Assembly: GCF_029338235.1 (NCBI RefSeq) | Contig: NZ_CP119785.1 | Span: 1,178,001 to 1,242,000 of the forward strand | Source: Haloarcula rara | GTDB taxonomy: Archaea; Halobacteriota; Halobacteria; Halobacteriales; Haloarculaceae | Direction of reading: 5' to 3' | Length of the DNA stretch: 64,000 nt | In this document: in pieces, positions 1 through 10,160 of the stretch | How positions within the stretch are numbered: position 1 is the first letter of the stretch | Layout: each line of letters starts with the position of its first letter | Made by a program: the position numbers and the translations under genes | Notes under the pieces: generated by a model | The model's database searches: none | Told to the model about the DNA's origin: nothing | The model's input: the letters and a program-made list of their open reading frames with translations, nothing else

Positions 1-1125
1 TTCGGGGGCGGCTCGTGGCCGATGGTCCATTTCGATGCCCAGAACACCGGCTACGCACCGACAGTGACGGGACCGACGTCCGAGGTTTCGGAACAGTGGC
101 AACAGCCTGTCGATCGCCTGCGAAGTGCCAGCGCCTCGTGTCCAGTGCTCGCCGGTAAACAGGTCTACACCGGCATGAGTACCGAGCAGGCCGTGCTCGG
201 TTCGTTCTCGGCTGCCGACGGGACCAGAGCGTGGCAGTTCCGGAGTGGAACGAGTAGTTCGACCCCCGCAGTCGGTGACGGCAGTCTCTACTTCGGTGAC
301 GACGGCGTGATTTACGCCATCGACAGCGCCGACGGAACAGTCGAGTGGTCAGTAGCGACGAACGGGTTCCTGATGACATCGGTCACCCTCGAGGACGGAA
401 CCGTGTACACCAGTGGCGGCCCCAGAAGTCGGCGGCTGTACGCGATCGATGCCGGGACGGGGTCGGTCGAGTGGACACACAGTACTGACGACCTGGACGG
501 CCCATTGATCAACGTGCCGCCCGCAGTCGATTCGGCGGGTGTCGTCGTGTCCGTTGACGTCTACACCGAAAGTTCGAGCCGCCCACAGCTCCGGAGCCTC
601 TCACTCGATGGTAAAGAGCAGTGGCGATACGAGATTCCGGCGAGCTACGGCAGTCTCTCGACACCCGTACTCTGGAACGACCGAGTGTACGTCTCAGTCG
701 GCGACTACGGAATCGTTGCCCTCAACCGGGAAACGGGAGAGTCCGAGTGGGCCCACCGCGTCGACGACCTCTGGGCGTTGAACGGCATCCTGTCGTCCCC
801 AGCAGTCGCCGACGGAACGGTCTACGGAACTAGCAGCGGTCGAGAGCTGTTTGCGCTCACGGCGGACGACGGCACCGTGGAGTGGCAGGTAGACCTCGAA
901 CTCCCGACGGTCTCTTCGCCGGTCGTCGCCGGACAGCGGTTGTATATCGGAACGACGGAACGGAGTGACCGACCGGAGATGGAGGCCGAAGTCCTCGGCA
1001 TCGACACGGCAGACGGGTCGATCGACTGGCGGTGGACGGCTCCGGGTTCGGTACCGACGACGGGCAGCGTCGGCGACGGAACGCTGTTCATCTCGACGGA
1101 CAGGACATTGCACGCACTCGCGTGA
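1..1125 (+). CDS. PQQ-like beta-propeller repeat protein, 5' end outside window
   Basis: The reading frame is open from base 1 and the residues before the first ATG (position 22) already fit the family pattern of Trp-Pro-Met followed by an Asp-x-x-x-Asn-Thr-Gly motif, so the true start lies upstream. The product repeats blades of the type 'AVGDG-x-YFG...YAIDSADG-x-EW' about six or seven times, which is the pyrrolo-quinoline-quinone/WD-like beta-propeller seen in many secreted or surface haloarchaeal proteins. These proteins usually carry a lipoprotein or Tat signal, which cannot be checked here. No catalytic residues can be assigned; a binding or scaffold role outside the membrane is inferred. 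It ends about 55 bases before the next gene. Confidence 0.85.
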   Translation, partial: FGGGSWPMVHFDAQNTGYAPTVTGPTSEVSEQWQQPVDRLRSASASCPVLAGKQVYTGMSTEQAVLGSFSAADGTRAWQFRSGTSSSTPAVGDGSLYFGDDGVIYAIDSADGTVEWSVATNGFLMTSVTLEDGTVYTSGGPRSRRLYAIDAGTGSVEWTHSTDDLDGPLINVPPAVDSAGVVVSVDVYTESSSRPQLRSLSLDGKEQWRYEIPASYGSLSTPVLWNDRVYVSVGDYGIVALNRETGESEWAHRVDDLWALNGILSSPAVADGTVYGTSSGRELFALTADDGTVEWQVDLELPTVSSPVVAGQRLYIGTTERSDRPEMEAEVLGIDTADGSIDWRWTAPGSVPTTGSVGDGTLFISTDRTLHALA

Positions 1126-1181
1126 GATACGCTGGGCAGTGAGCAGACAGCTATTTGCCGCCGGCAGACACAGCAAGTGGC

Positions 1182-1508
1182 ATGAGCGAAGACGCCTCGC
1201 TGGACGATTTCCTCGGCGGTGAGTCGAGCGAGCAGTCCGAGGCGGACGAGGAAGCGACAGGTGACGACACGGAGGCGACGGTCGAGGCGGCAGAGTCTAC
1301 GGCGAAGACGGCCGCGGACGACACGGAGGCGACGGCCGAGACAGACACGGAGACGGCCGAGACGGACGACGTCGAACCCGCAGCCACGACGTACGCCTGG
1401 TCCGGCGAGGGCACGACCTGCGAAGGTTGCGGCGAGACGGTCGAGCGGCGCTGGCAGCAAGACGGCGAGCTGGTCTGTATCGAGTGCAAGGACTGGGAGC
1501 GGGCGTAG
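1182..1508 (+). CDS. Acidic haloarchaeal protein with C-terminal zinc ribbon (DUF7573-like)
   Basis: The 108-residue product starts at ATG 1182 with 'MSEDASLDDFLG', a start typical of a haloarchaea-restricted family that I recall as DUF7573. Residues 10-75 are a low-complexity Glu/Thr/Ala/Asp tract of tandem 'DDTEATAE' units. The last 35 residues hold two Cys pairs, CEGCGE and CIECKDW, that can bind one zinc. I prefer ATG 1182 over the in-frame ATG 27 bases upstream because the conserved N-terminus begins there. The function is unknown; the layout of an acidic disordered tail plus zinc ribbon suggests protein or nucleic acid binding. Confidence 0.75.
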   Translation: MSEDASLDDFLGGESSEQSEADEEATGDDTEATVEAAESTAKTAADDTEATAETDTETAETDDVEPAATTYAWSGEGTTCEGCGETVERRWQQDGELVCIECKDWERA

Positions 1509-1661
1509 AACCCGGCTACGTCTGTCAGGGGAGGGCTATATGCCGTTTGTCCGAGCCCTCCAGCAGAGTTACATATTCCCGTTCCGAACAGGTAGGTAAC
1601 TGGAACCAGACGCCCTGCAGGTCGGCGGTTCCGGCCTGATACTCCCCAATCGCCACTATCC

Positions 1662-2615
<954 letters not shown>

Positions 2616-3590
2616 ATGCGACCGACCCTCCGGGGCGTCGGCGTGCTGGTGGTCGCCGTCGGCGCGACCCTCGTCGGCGCGCAGTTCGGCCAGCCGGGGC
2701 TGGCCGCTATCGCCGCGCCGCTGCTGGTCGCGCTGGTGGGTGCGACGGTCCAGGTGTCGCTGAGCGGGCTCCCGGACATCGAGCGGTCGACGCTCCGCCG
2801 GGGGTTCGCCGGCGAGAGCCGGACCCTGGAACTCACTGCTGCGGGCAGCGGTATCGCCCGACTCACCGACCGCCGCGACGACGCCGTCGGTGGTGACGTG
2901 ACCGCGCGGTGCTCGCTGCCGGCGACGCTCAGCTTCGACGTGCCCTACGAGCGCCGCGGTGAGCACGCGCTGGGGCCCGTCGAGGCGACCGTCACCGACT
3001 CGCTCGGGCTGGTCGTCGCCAGCGGCACGGTCGAAATCACCGACGAGGTGCTGGTGTTCCCGCCGGTGTATCGGCTCGGCGGACCCGACGCCTTCGTCCG
3101 CACCCTCACCCCCGACGCCGAGGAGCGGGAGACGTTCGACCGCCTCCGCGAGTACACGGCGGGGGACTCGTTGCGGGACATCCACTGGAAGTCGAGCGCA
3201 AAGCGCGACGACCTCTTGGTGACGGAGTTCGACGACGACAGCGAGGACCGCGAGCTGGTCGTCGCCGCGCGGGCGACGGCGGGCCACGGCGACGCGATGG
3301 CGGCCGCCGCGGCGACGGTCGTCGTCGGCGCGCTCCAGAGCGGCTTCACCGTCGAGCTGGCGACCCCCGACGGGACCGTGCCAGCGGGCTTCGGCGAGCG
3401 CCACCAGACCCGGCTGCTCGAAGCGCTGGCACGCACCGGCGAGGGCGAGAGCGGGCGGAACGAGGCGGCCGACGTCCTCGTCAGCGCCACCGACGGCGGC
3501 GTCACGGTCGCGGTCAACGACCGAACCGAGTCCTTCGACGAGCTGACGGTGAATCGTGAGAACCCGCTGGTCTCGGGGGTGAGCGCGTGA
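2616..3590 (+). CDS. DUF58 domain membrane-anchored protein
   Basis: The product has 324 residues. Two hydrophobic segments lie within residues 5-45, then a beta-rich region, then the DUF58 signature 'YTAGDSLRDIHWKSSAKRD' near residues 185-205. DUF58 proteins resemble von Willebrand A folds and are almost always paired with MoxR ATPases, as here: the ATG follows the MoxR stop codon directly. The stop overlaps the GTG of the next gene by four bases (GTGA). The molecular role is unknown. The context suggests a membrane complex with the downstream transglutaminase-like protein. Confidence 0.9.
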   Translation: MRPTLRGVGVLVVAVGATLVGAQFGQPGLAAIAAPLLVALVGATVQVSLSGLPDIERSTLRRGFAGESRTLELTAAGSGIARLTDRRDDAVGGDVTARCSLPATLSFDVPYERRGEHALGPVEATVTDSLGLVVASGTVEITDEVLVFPPVYRLGGPDAFVRTLTPDAEERETFDRLREYTAGDSLRDIHWKSSAKRDDLLVTEFDDDSEDRELVVAARATAGHGDAMAAAAATVVVGALQSGFTVELATPDGTVPAGFGERHQTRLLEALARTGEGESGRNEAADVLVSATDGGVTVAVNDRTESFDELTVNRENPLVSGVSA

Positions 3591-5800
3591 GCCGTCTCGC
3601 CGGCCGACTCCCGTGGTCCCAGCCGCGCGCACTGACCCTGCTCGCGGTAGCACTGGCGCTGGGCGCGCCGCTACGAACCATGTACCACCTCATCGACGTC
3701 GTCGGCTCGCCGACGCAGTTCCTGCTCGTGGTTGGCGTGGCACTGGTGCTCGCGGCGCTGCTTGCGCGGATACTCCATCCGGTCCTCGCCCTCGTCCTCG
3801 GCGGGGGGCTGTTCGTGCTCGGCCTGCTCTGGTACGTCACGAACCTGACGACGAACCCCTCGTTTGACGTCTTGCTCGCCGACACGGTCAAACTCCTGAC
3901 GGGGCGTCGCCTGCTCCAGATAGCGAACGTCCGGCTCTGGGTGACCTCCTTCGCCGCGGCGCCGGTGTTCCTGACGACGTACTTCGCGCTCCGGCGGTGG
4001 TACGTCACCGCCGTCTTCGCCGCCAGTCTCACCCTCTCGTTTTTCGTCCTGACGACCGACGCCGGCGTCGTGACGACGCTACTCGGTGTCGTCGGCGGCG
4101 TCGCCGCACTCGGGTTCGGGACGCTCGATTCGGTCGCAAGCGAGGGGGGCGTGACGACGAGTAGCGCGGAGTCGTCGGCGACGGTCACCGACGCGGCCGG
4201 CGGTATCGACGCCGGGCGACGGTCGGTGCTGTCCCAGCTCGCGGCCATCATCGTCCTGCCGACAGTCGTCTCGCGCATCCCCGGGGTCGAGGGAACGGCC
4301 CTCTCCCTGCTGGGCGGGTCGGGCGGGACCGTCGAGGGGAGCCTGGTCGACGCCGGCGACTCGCTGACGGTCCAGGGGTCGCTGTCGCTGAGTTCGACCC
4401 TGCGTTTCACCGTCGAGGCCGACGAGGCCAGATACTGGCGCGTCGGGGCCTACGACCGCTACACCGGCGACGGCTGGGTCCGGACGGGGAGCCTCGAGAC
4501 GTACGACGAGGGGGCCGTTCTCGAGAGTCACCCGGCGGAGCAAACGCGTGAGGTCGTCCAGACCTACGAGGTCGAGTCGGCCGTTGGGACCGTCCCAGCG
4601 GCGTGGAAACCGACGCGGTACGAGGGCGACGCCGACGTGCAGGTGACCCGACACGGCGGGTTCCAGCCCGAGGACGGACTGGAGAGCGGCGACAGCTACC
4701 GGGTCGAGAGCGAAGTAATCGAGGCTGTCGAGGACGAGCTGCGGGCCGCCAGGGACGACTACCCGGACGACGTCGAAGGGACGTACGTCCAGCTCCCCAA
4801 GAGCACGCCCGACCGGGTCGCCGAGACGACCGCGACGCTGACCGAGAACGCCGAGACGCCCTACCAGACCGCGCTGGTCATCGAGCGGTGGTTAAAAACA
4901 AACCGCGGCTACTCGCTGGACGTCTCCCGGCCCCGCCGCAACGTCGCCGACCGGTTCCTCCACGCGATGACGGAGGGGTACTGCACCTACTTCGCGACGA
5001 CGATGGCCGTCATGCTGCGCACGCAGGACATCCCCGCCAGGATGGCCGTCGGCTACACCCCCGGAGAGGCGGTCGGGGCGAACCGCTGGGAGGTCCGGGG
5101 GCTCCACTCCCACGCGTGGGTCGAGATGTATGTCGAGGACTGGGGCTGGGTGCAGTTCGACCCGACGCCGGCCGGCCCCCGCCAGGCGGCGGAGCAACAG
5201 CGCCTCGACGAGGACGACGACACTGACGGCGACGACGACGACCGGGAGACGCCGACCGAGACCGAGTCCACACCGACGCCAACGCCGACGCCAACCGAGA
5301 CACCGGAGCCGGGACGGACCCCGACGCCGACACCCACGCCGACCCGGACCCGGGCGCCGGGCGAGACGCAGACTCCCGGACGGACGGCCACACAGACCGG
5401 AACGGCCGACGACGACGAGGGGAACCAGTTGCCCAGCCTCCCATCGCGCGAGGAGGCAGCCCTCGGCGTCATTGCCCTGGTGGGCACTGCGGCCGGGCTT
5501 CGCCGCGCCGGCGTCCCCGAGCGCGTCTCGCGCGGGCTGTGGCTGCGCTACCAGTCGCCGGAGACCCCGGCCGAGGACGTCGAGACGGCGTTCCAGCGGG
5601 CGATGTACGTACTGGGCGAGCGCCACCGCGAGCGCCGGCCGGGCGAGACGGTCCGGGCGTATCTCGACGCCGTCGACGCCGACGACGACGTCCGGCGGCT
5701 GGCCGGACTGCGCGAACAGCTCCGGTACGGCGGGGCTGTTTCCGAGGCGGCGGCCGCGGAAGCAATCGAAATCGCCGACGAAATGGTCGCCGAACGGTAA
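3587..5800 (+). CDS. Transglutaminase-like membrane protein (TgpA/DUF3488-DUF4129 type)
   Basis: The 737-residue product begins at GTG 3587 inside the preceding stop codon (translational coupling). About six membrane segments fill residues 10-215. A large extracellular part follows with a transglutaminase/cysteine-peptidase core: Cys466 in 'EGYCTYFATTMA', His509 in 'HSHAW' and Asp525 in 'FDPTP' form the expected triad. Residues about 545-610 are a Thr/Pro-rich linker ('TPTPTPTPTRTR'), likely extended and possibly O-glycosylated. A further membrane segment lies near residue 630, followed by a cytoplasmic DUF4129-like C-terminus. Together with MoxR and DUF58 this is the classic three-gene cluster. 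A peptide-bond or amide-forming role at the cell surface is likely; the substrate is unknown. Confidence 0.92.
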   Translation: MSRLAGRLPWSQPRALTLLAVALALGAPLRTMYHLIDVVGSPTQFLLVVGVALVLAALLARILHPVLALVLGGGLFVLGLLWYVTNLTTNPSFDVLLADTVKLLTGRRLLQIANVRLWVTSFAAAPVFLTTYFALRRWYVTAVFAASLTLSFFVLTTDAGVVTTLLGVVGGVAALGFGTLDSVASEGGVTTSSAESSATVTDAAGGIDAGRRSVLSQLAAIIVLPTVVSRIPGVEGTALSLLGGSGGTVEGSLVDAGDSLTVQGSLSLSSTLRFTVEADEARYWRVGAYDRYTGDGWVRTGSLETYDEGAVLESHPAEQTREVVQTYEVESAVGTVPAAWKPTRYEGDADVQVTRHGGFQPEDGLESGDSYRVESEVIEAVEDELRAARDDYPDDVEGTYVQLPKSTPDRVAETTATLTENAETPYQTALVIERWLKTNRGYSLDVSRPRRNVADRFLHAMTEGYCTYFATTMAVMLRTQDIPARMAVGYTPGEAVGANRWEVRGLHSHAWVEMYVEDWGWVQFDPTPAGPRQAAEQQRLDEDDDTDGDDDDRETPTETESTPTPTPTPTETPEPGRTPTPTPTPTRTRAPGETQTPGRTATQTGTADDDEGNQLPSLPSREEAALGVIALVGTAAGLRRAGVPERVSRGLWLRYQSPETPAEDVETAFQRAMYVLGERHRERRPGETVRAYLDAVDADDDVRRLAGLREQLRYGGAVSEAAAAEAIEIADEMVAER

Positions 5801-5822
5801 GCCGGGCTTTCCCCCGACAGTG

Positions 5823-6148
<326 letters not shown>

Positions 6149-6316
6149 GAGGAAGTTGTAGCGAGGGTCCGGTACGCGCCGACCCCCGTCGACACTCTCC
6201 GGAAACAGCCCCCAACAGTTCCACTATTCCCGTCGTTCGTTCGGATGCAGCGCGCGGTACGTGCCTGCGGCGTCGATTTTTGCTGGCGGTAGCCAGTGAC
6301 CAGCGCGAGCGCCCGC

Positions 6317-7249
6317 TCACAGATACGGCCCGAGGATAGCGACGATCAGCAACCCGACGACGAAGCCGCTGGTCCCGTAGACGGCGAGCCGCTTGAACAG
6401 CGGTGAGACGGCGTAGCCGAGCCGGTTGTCGGCCGCGTCGATACTCTCGGCGAGGACCCGACCGCCGTCCAGCGGGCCGATAGGCAGGGCGTTCAGGAGT
6501 CCGACGTTCGCATTGAGGAGAACGAGCCAGAAGCAGGCGTTCGTGAGCGGTCCCAGCGCCGCCACGGCAGCGGCCGTCGGGGCCTGCCCGCCCGTCGCCG
6601 CCCAGCCGAAGTAGGTGAGAAAGGCCTCGATGGGTGTGGCGGTCAGCGAACTCACCAGTAGCCCACCGGCCACCACAGTGACGACGAGGTTGTGCTGGAC
6701 GCCCAGCGCGAACACGCGCATCCGCGTCCTGGCGCCGGCCTCGTCGAGCGCGTCGTCGGGCAGGACGTAGCCCGCCAGCGGGACGATACCTAGCAGGAGT
6801 GCGACGCCCCACTCCTCGACTGGGACGCCCTCGGCCCGGCAGGCCAGCGCGTGGCCGCCCTCGTGGACGACGGTCGCGACGACCAAGCCGAGGACGATGT
6901 AGGGCGTCGACGCCAGCGGCATGAATTCGTTGACGCCCGGAATCGCGATGGTGTTGACCGGGTCGTTCAGCGCCGTCGGCTCCCGACCGAGAGCGTTGCC
7001 TGCGGCCACGGTGACCAGTACCAGCGTCCCCACCTGCAAGACGAACAGCGTGAGGATTGCCAGGTCCGCCCATCGACGGACGGCGGCGCGGTCGGCGAAC
7101 GCGTCGAACCGTTCGGAGGTTCGGGTCGAGAACCAGTAGAGCACGCCGAACCCGATTTTCAGCGACGACGGAAGCCGGGCGTTGATGCGGTCCTCGACGG
7201 CCTCGACGCGGTCGCGGAGGCGGCCGATTGACTCACCCAACTCAGTCAT
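6317..7249 (-). CDS. Site-2-type (M50 family) membrane metalloprotease
   Basis: The 310-residue protein starts at the ATG ending at 7249 ('MTELGESIGRLRDRVEA', a predicted amphipathic or coiled-coil start). It has at least five hydrophobic segments. The zinc motif His129-Glu130-Gly-Gly-His133 lies within a membrane helix, and a second 'GPLDGGRVLAE' motif near residue 258 supplies the third metal ligand. This is the site-2 protease architecture, which cleaves membrane-anchored substrates such as anti-regulators within the bilayer. The open frame continues upstream to 7552, but that part is unlike the family. It is divergent from the gene at 7390. Confidence 0.9.
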   Translation of the reverse strand: MTELGESIGRLRDRVEAVEDRINARLPSSLKIGFGVLYWFSTRTSERFDAFADRAAVRRWADLAILTLFVLQVGTLVLVTVAAGNALGREPTALNDPVNTIAIPGVNEFMPLASTPYIVLGLVVATVVHEGGHALACRAEGVPVEEWGVALLLGIVPLAGYVLPDDALDEAGARTRMRVFALGVQHNLVVTVVAGGLLVSSLTATPIEAFLTYFGWAATGGQAPTAAAVAALGPLTNACFWLVLLNANVGLLNALPIGPLDGGRVLAESIDAADNRLGYAVSPLFKRLAVYGTSGFVVGLLIVAILGPYL

Positions 7250-7358
7250 GTTGTCGGAGCCACACTGGCCGGATACAATTGTGTTTCGCCAGGCGCGGCG
7301 GGGATAGCAGCGTCTGAGCCACACGCGGGACATCAACTGTTTCCGCTCGAACCGAAGA

Positions 7359-7366
7359 AAATATAA
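7359..7366 (+). promoter_or_regulatory. TATA-like element of the 7390 gene
   Basis: The AT-rich AAATATAA at 7359-7366 lies 23 bases before the ATG at 7390 in an otherwise GC-rich region. This spacing is right for a leaderless transcript. A second AT-rich block (7371-7390) covers the expected initiation site. Confidence 0.45.
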
Positions 7367-7389
7367 GGTGATTAAAAGAATTATAATAT

Positions 7390-7932
7390 ATGAGCGCGGC
7401 GACTGCCGAGACGGCGGAAGTGCTCTGTAAACGCTTCGGGCCGGGACGCCTGCCCGGGGCGGACAACCGTGTCGTCGGTGCCGGCTACGCCTTCGCGACC
7501 GCTGCGCTGTCGGCGGCCACCGTGTTCGTCGTCGTGACAGGGTTCGAGTCAATCACGAAGCACGGTCTCGCGGCCTTCGGTCCGGCCCACGGCGGCATCT
7601 ACATGTTCGGGGTGTACGCGATACCGTTTGTCGTGCCGTCCGCGTTCATCGCGGGCGCGTTCACCTGGGCGCAGCGACCGGCGTCGGCCCGCTACTGGGG
7701 TGCGGTCGGCGGCATCGTCGCGACGGTGCTGACCTACATAATCGCGACGCCACTGACGATTAGCGGCTGGTACGTGATTACGCTCCTGCACCCCGAGTGG
7801 ACGATGTCCAGTAATCTGCCCCGTCTTATGATGTTGCTCGGCATCGTCGGGTTCCTGCTCACGTGCTGGCTGACCCTGCCAGTCGGTGCCATCAGCGGGT
7901 ATATCCACGAGCGGGCGGTCGTGGAGACCTGA
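7390..7932 (+). CDS. Haloarchaeal four-helix membrane protein, unknown function
   Basis: The 180-residue product has a 30-residue cytoplasmic start and about four hydrophobic segments (near residues 32-52, 67-87, 102-125, 143-168). I recognise no domain or catalytic motif. The short intergenic distance to the divergent M50 protease gene suggests a shared promoter region, but no functional link is shown. Hydrophobicity, Val/Ala/Gly-rich helices and codon use like the neighbours support a real gene. Confidence 0.75.
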   Translation: MSAATAETAEVLCKRFGPGRLPGADNRVVGAGYAFATAALSAATVFVVVTGFESITKHGLAAFGPAHGGIYMFGVYAIPFVVPSAFIAGAFTWAQRPASARYWGAVGGIVATVLTYIIATPLTISGWYVITLLHPEWTMSSNLPRLMMLLGIVGFLLTCWLTLPVGAISGYIHERAVVET

Positions 7933-8040
7933 GTCGGACACATCATAGCCCGCCGGCGGTCGCTGTGGCCGGGCGCGAGTGGCGCGATGGTTATAGCGCC
8001 CGAGCGCCGACGGGGAAGGGCAGGCCGTCGCGGTGAGCAT

Positions 8041-8211
8041 ACCGCGCCGGAGGCGCGGTTTCCCCGAACTCGCGACGGCGTCGCGAGTTCGGCCTTTTTC
8101 ATGGACGTTCACGAGAGCGAAGCTCTCGTGCAGCCCATCAGAAATCGAAGATTTCTGAGGACGTTTTTCGAGGAGGGTTCCCGCAGGCTGCCGAAGGCAG
8201 CCGAGGAAACC
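8041..8211. repeat. Array of five perfect mini-hairpins
   Basis: Five consecutive palindromes lie between the convergent 7390 gene and engB: 8041-8059 (8-bp stem, loop GGA), 8064-8092 (13-bp stem, loop GGC), 8110-8130 (9-bp stem, loop GAA), 8138-8158 (9-bp stem, loop GAA) and 8186-8202 (7-bp stem, loop GAA, with an outer GGGTTC/GAAACCC arm). All loops are three bases, closed by C-G. T-rich stretches follow at 8094-8099 and 8164-8168. They could serve as bidirectional terminators, but five in a row is more than termination needs. Confidence 0.85.
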
Positions 8212-8230
8212 CGACGACGAAAAAGGTTCT

Positions 8231-8848
8231 TTAGAAGAACTGGAACAGGTCGTCCCGCTCTGCTTCGTGCAGATGGTGGCGGACGGCCTCGTTCAGCGCC
8301 GATATGTTGCCCCGCTTGGCGCTGATGGGCGCGATGGTCTCCTGCCACTGTTTCCAGGGGGGATAGAGGCCGAGGCGGTCACACAGCTCGTTCAGGCGTT
8401 CGTCCTCGTCGTCGACCTTGTCCATCTTGTTGACGGCGACGACGGGTTCGACTCCGACCTCCCGGAGGAAGTGGAACATCTCCACGTCGTGGGGAATCTC
8501 GTCGGGGCCGGAGTGGCGGTCGATGATGTCGATGACGCTTTTCCCGTCGACGACAAGGATGCCCACCAGAATCTTCTCGGCGTTGTCTTCGACGTAGCGG
8601 ACCACGTCGGTCTTTATCTGTTCTCGGACCTCGTCTGGGACGCCCTTCATGAAGCCGAAGCCGGGCAGGTCGGTCAGCACGAAATCGGGGCCGGTCCAGT
8701 CGTAGTGGTTGGGGCTGCGGGTGACGCCGGGGCGCTGGCCGGTGTCGAACGTGTGGCCGGTCAGCTCCCGCATCAGCGTCGACTTGCCGACGTTGGAGCG
8801 GCCGACGAGCACCACTTCGGCGCTCCGGTCGGGGCGTGAGTCGAACAT
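8231..8848 (-). CDS. engB: EngB/YihA-type ribosome-assembly GTPase
   Basis: The 205-residue protein has the full G-domain: G1 'GRSNVGKST' near residue 17, a G2 threonine in 'GVTRSPN', G3 '[10 protein letters not shown]', G4 'NKMD' and G5 'ISAK'. The length and the EngB-specific 'PGFG' and 'PPWKQWQ' segments fit EngB. In bacteria this GTPase assists large-subunit ribosome assembly; archaeal members are presumed similar. The start at 8848 places G1 at the expected distance. It is transcribed toward the hairpin array at 8041-8211. Confidence 0.93.
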   Translation of the reverse strand: MFDSRPDRSAEVVLVGRSNVGKSTLMRELTGHTFDTGQRPGVTRSPNHYDWTGPDFVLTDLPGFGFMKGVPDEVREQIKTDVVRYVEDNAEKILVGILVVDGKSVIDIIDRHSGPDEIPHDVEMFHFLREVGVEPVVAVNKMDKVDDEDERLNELCDRLGLYPPWKQWQETIAPISAKRGNISALNEAVRHHLHEAERDDLFQFF

Positions 8849-9055
8849 ATGCCCGATACTCCGTCGACAGGGAAAAACGCGTCAGTTCGGTATCGTTACC
8901 ACGAATCCCCGCTGTCACCCGGTCAGTAGTGGTGTGAGACTGAAATCAGTGGACCCGTGGCGTGGTTTCAGGGGCAGTTAAACACTGTATTACGGACTCA
9001 AATCGAGTGGTATGGAGTGTGTTATTTTGTTCAGCTAATTGGCAAGTAAATCCTG

Positions 9056-10027
9056 ATGAAATACAGAAGTGTTGCAGATATCAACGCAGACGTGCATCAG
9101 CTCGCCCGGGAACTACCACAGGACATCGACCTGGTCGTCGGCATCCCCAGAAGCGGGCTTCTCGCTGCGAATCTCCTCTGTCTCCACCTGGACGTTCCGA
9201 TGACGGACGTACAGAACCTCTGTGCGGGCCAGATTCTAAATGCCGGGAGCCGTTGCGAGGACGAACTCGCCGTCGACGATATCGACTCCGTGTTCGTCGT
9301 CGACGACTCCGTACTGACCGGCAGCCAGATGCGCGAAACCAGGGCGCAACTCGCCGAACAGGACTTTCCGTTCGAAATACAGTACGGCGCGATATACATC
9401 TCGCCGCGGGGCCACCAGTACGTCGATTACTGGAGCGAGGTCGTCAGTTCACCGCGCGTCTTCGAGTGGAACGTCCTCCACCACACGCAACTGGAGAACT
9501 TCTGCGTAGATATCGACGGTGTCCTCTGTCGGGACCCGACGGCAGAAGAGAACGACGACGGGCAAAACTACCGCGAGTTTCTCACCGAGGTCGAACCGAA
9601 CGTCGTCCCGAGTCAGGAGATCGGCTGGCTCGTCACCAACAGACTCGAGAAGTACCGGCCGGAGACCGAAGCGTGGCTGGACAGCCACGGCATCGAGTAC
9701 GGCACGCTCGTGATGATGGACGTCCCGGATATGGAAACCCGACGTGAACGTGGGAACCACGGGCAGCATAAAGCGGCCGTCTACGAGTCGACCGGCGCGT
9801 CGCTGTTCATCGAGAGCGACCACGGACAGGCGGCGGAGATATGCCAGGAGACGAACAAGCCGGTGTTCTGTTACGGAACCAACGAGATGCTACAGCCCGG
9901 ACTCGCCGGCCGGTCCTACAGGAAGGGCGTCGAAACTGCGTCCGGAATCAGAGAGAACCCTATTATGTTGCCCGCAAGAGTCGGCCACAGGCTGCTCTCA
10001 CGTTGCTACCACCGGCTATCGAGATAA
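9056..10027 (+). CDS. Phosphoribosyltransferase-HAD hydrolase fusion protein
   Basis: The 323-residue product has two domains. Residues 1-140 are a type I phosphoribosyltransferase, with 'VVDDSVLTG' (81-89) as the PRPP-binding loop and 'GIPRSGLLAANLL' as the pyrophosphate loop. Residues 147-270 look like a HAD phosphatase: 'DIDG' (152-155) as motif I, 'VTNR' as motif II, 'HKAAVYE' with the motif III lysine, and 'IESD' as motif IV. The final 40 residues are basic. The gene stands alone after an AT-rich 200-base leader. A salvage or cell-surface nucleotide role is possible, but I know of no characterised member with this order, so the substrate is open. Confidence 0.85.
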   Translation: MKYRSVADINADVHQLARELPQDIDLVVGIPRSGLLAANLLCLHLDVPMTDVQNLCAGQILNAGSRCEDELAVDDIDSVFVVDDSVLTGSQMRETRAQLAEQDFPFEIQYGAIYISPRGHQYVDYWSEVVSSPRVFEWNVLHHTQLENFCVDIDGVLCRDPTAEENDDGQNYREFLTEVEPNVVPSQEIGWLVTNRLEKYRPETEAWLDSHGIEYGTLVMMDVPDMETRRERGNHGQHKAAVYESTGASLFIESDHGQAAEICQETNKPVFCYGTNEMLQPGLAGRSYRKGVETASGIRENPIMLPARVGHRLLSRCYHRLSR

Positions 10028-10160
10028 CGTCCCGCGTTCGAATCGGGCTGTCACAGCCCAATTCGACGCCGAGGTCCCGCCAGTACAGGGCCGCTACCTT
10101 CCCCGCCAGCGAGTCGGCCAATCACACGGGTTTTTGTCGCCGGCCGCCACACCGGTAGCC

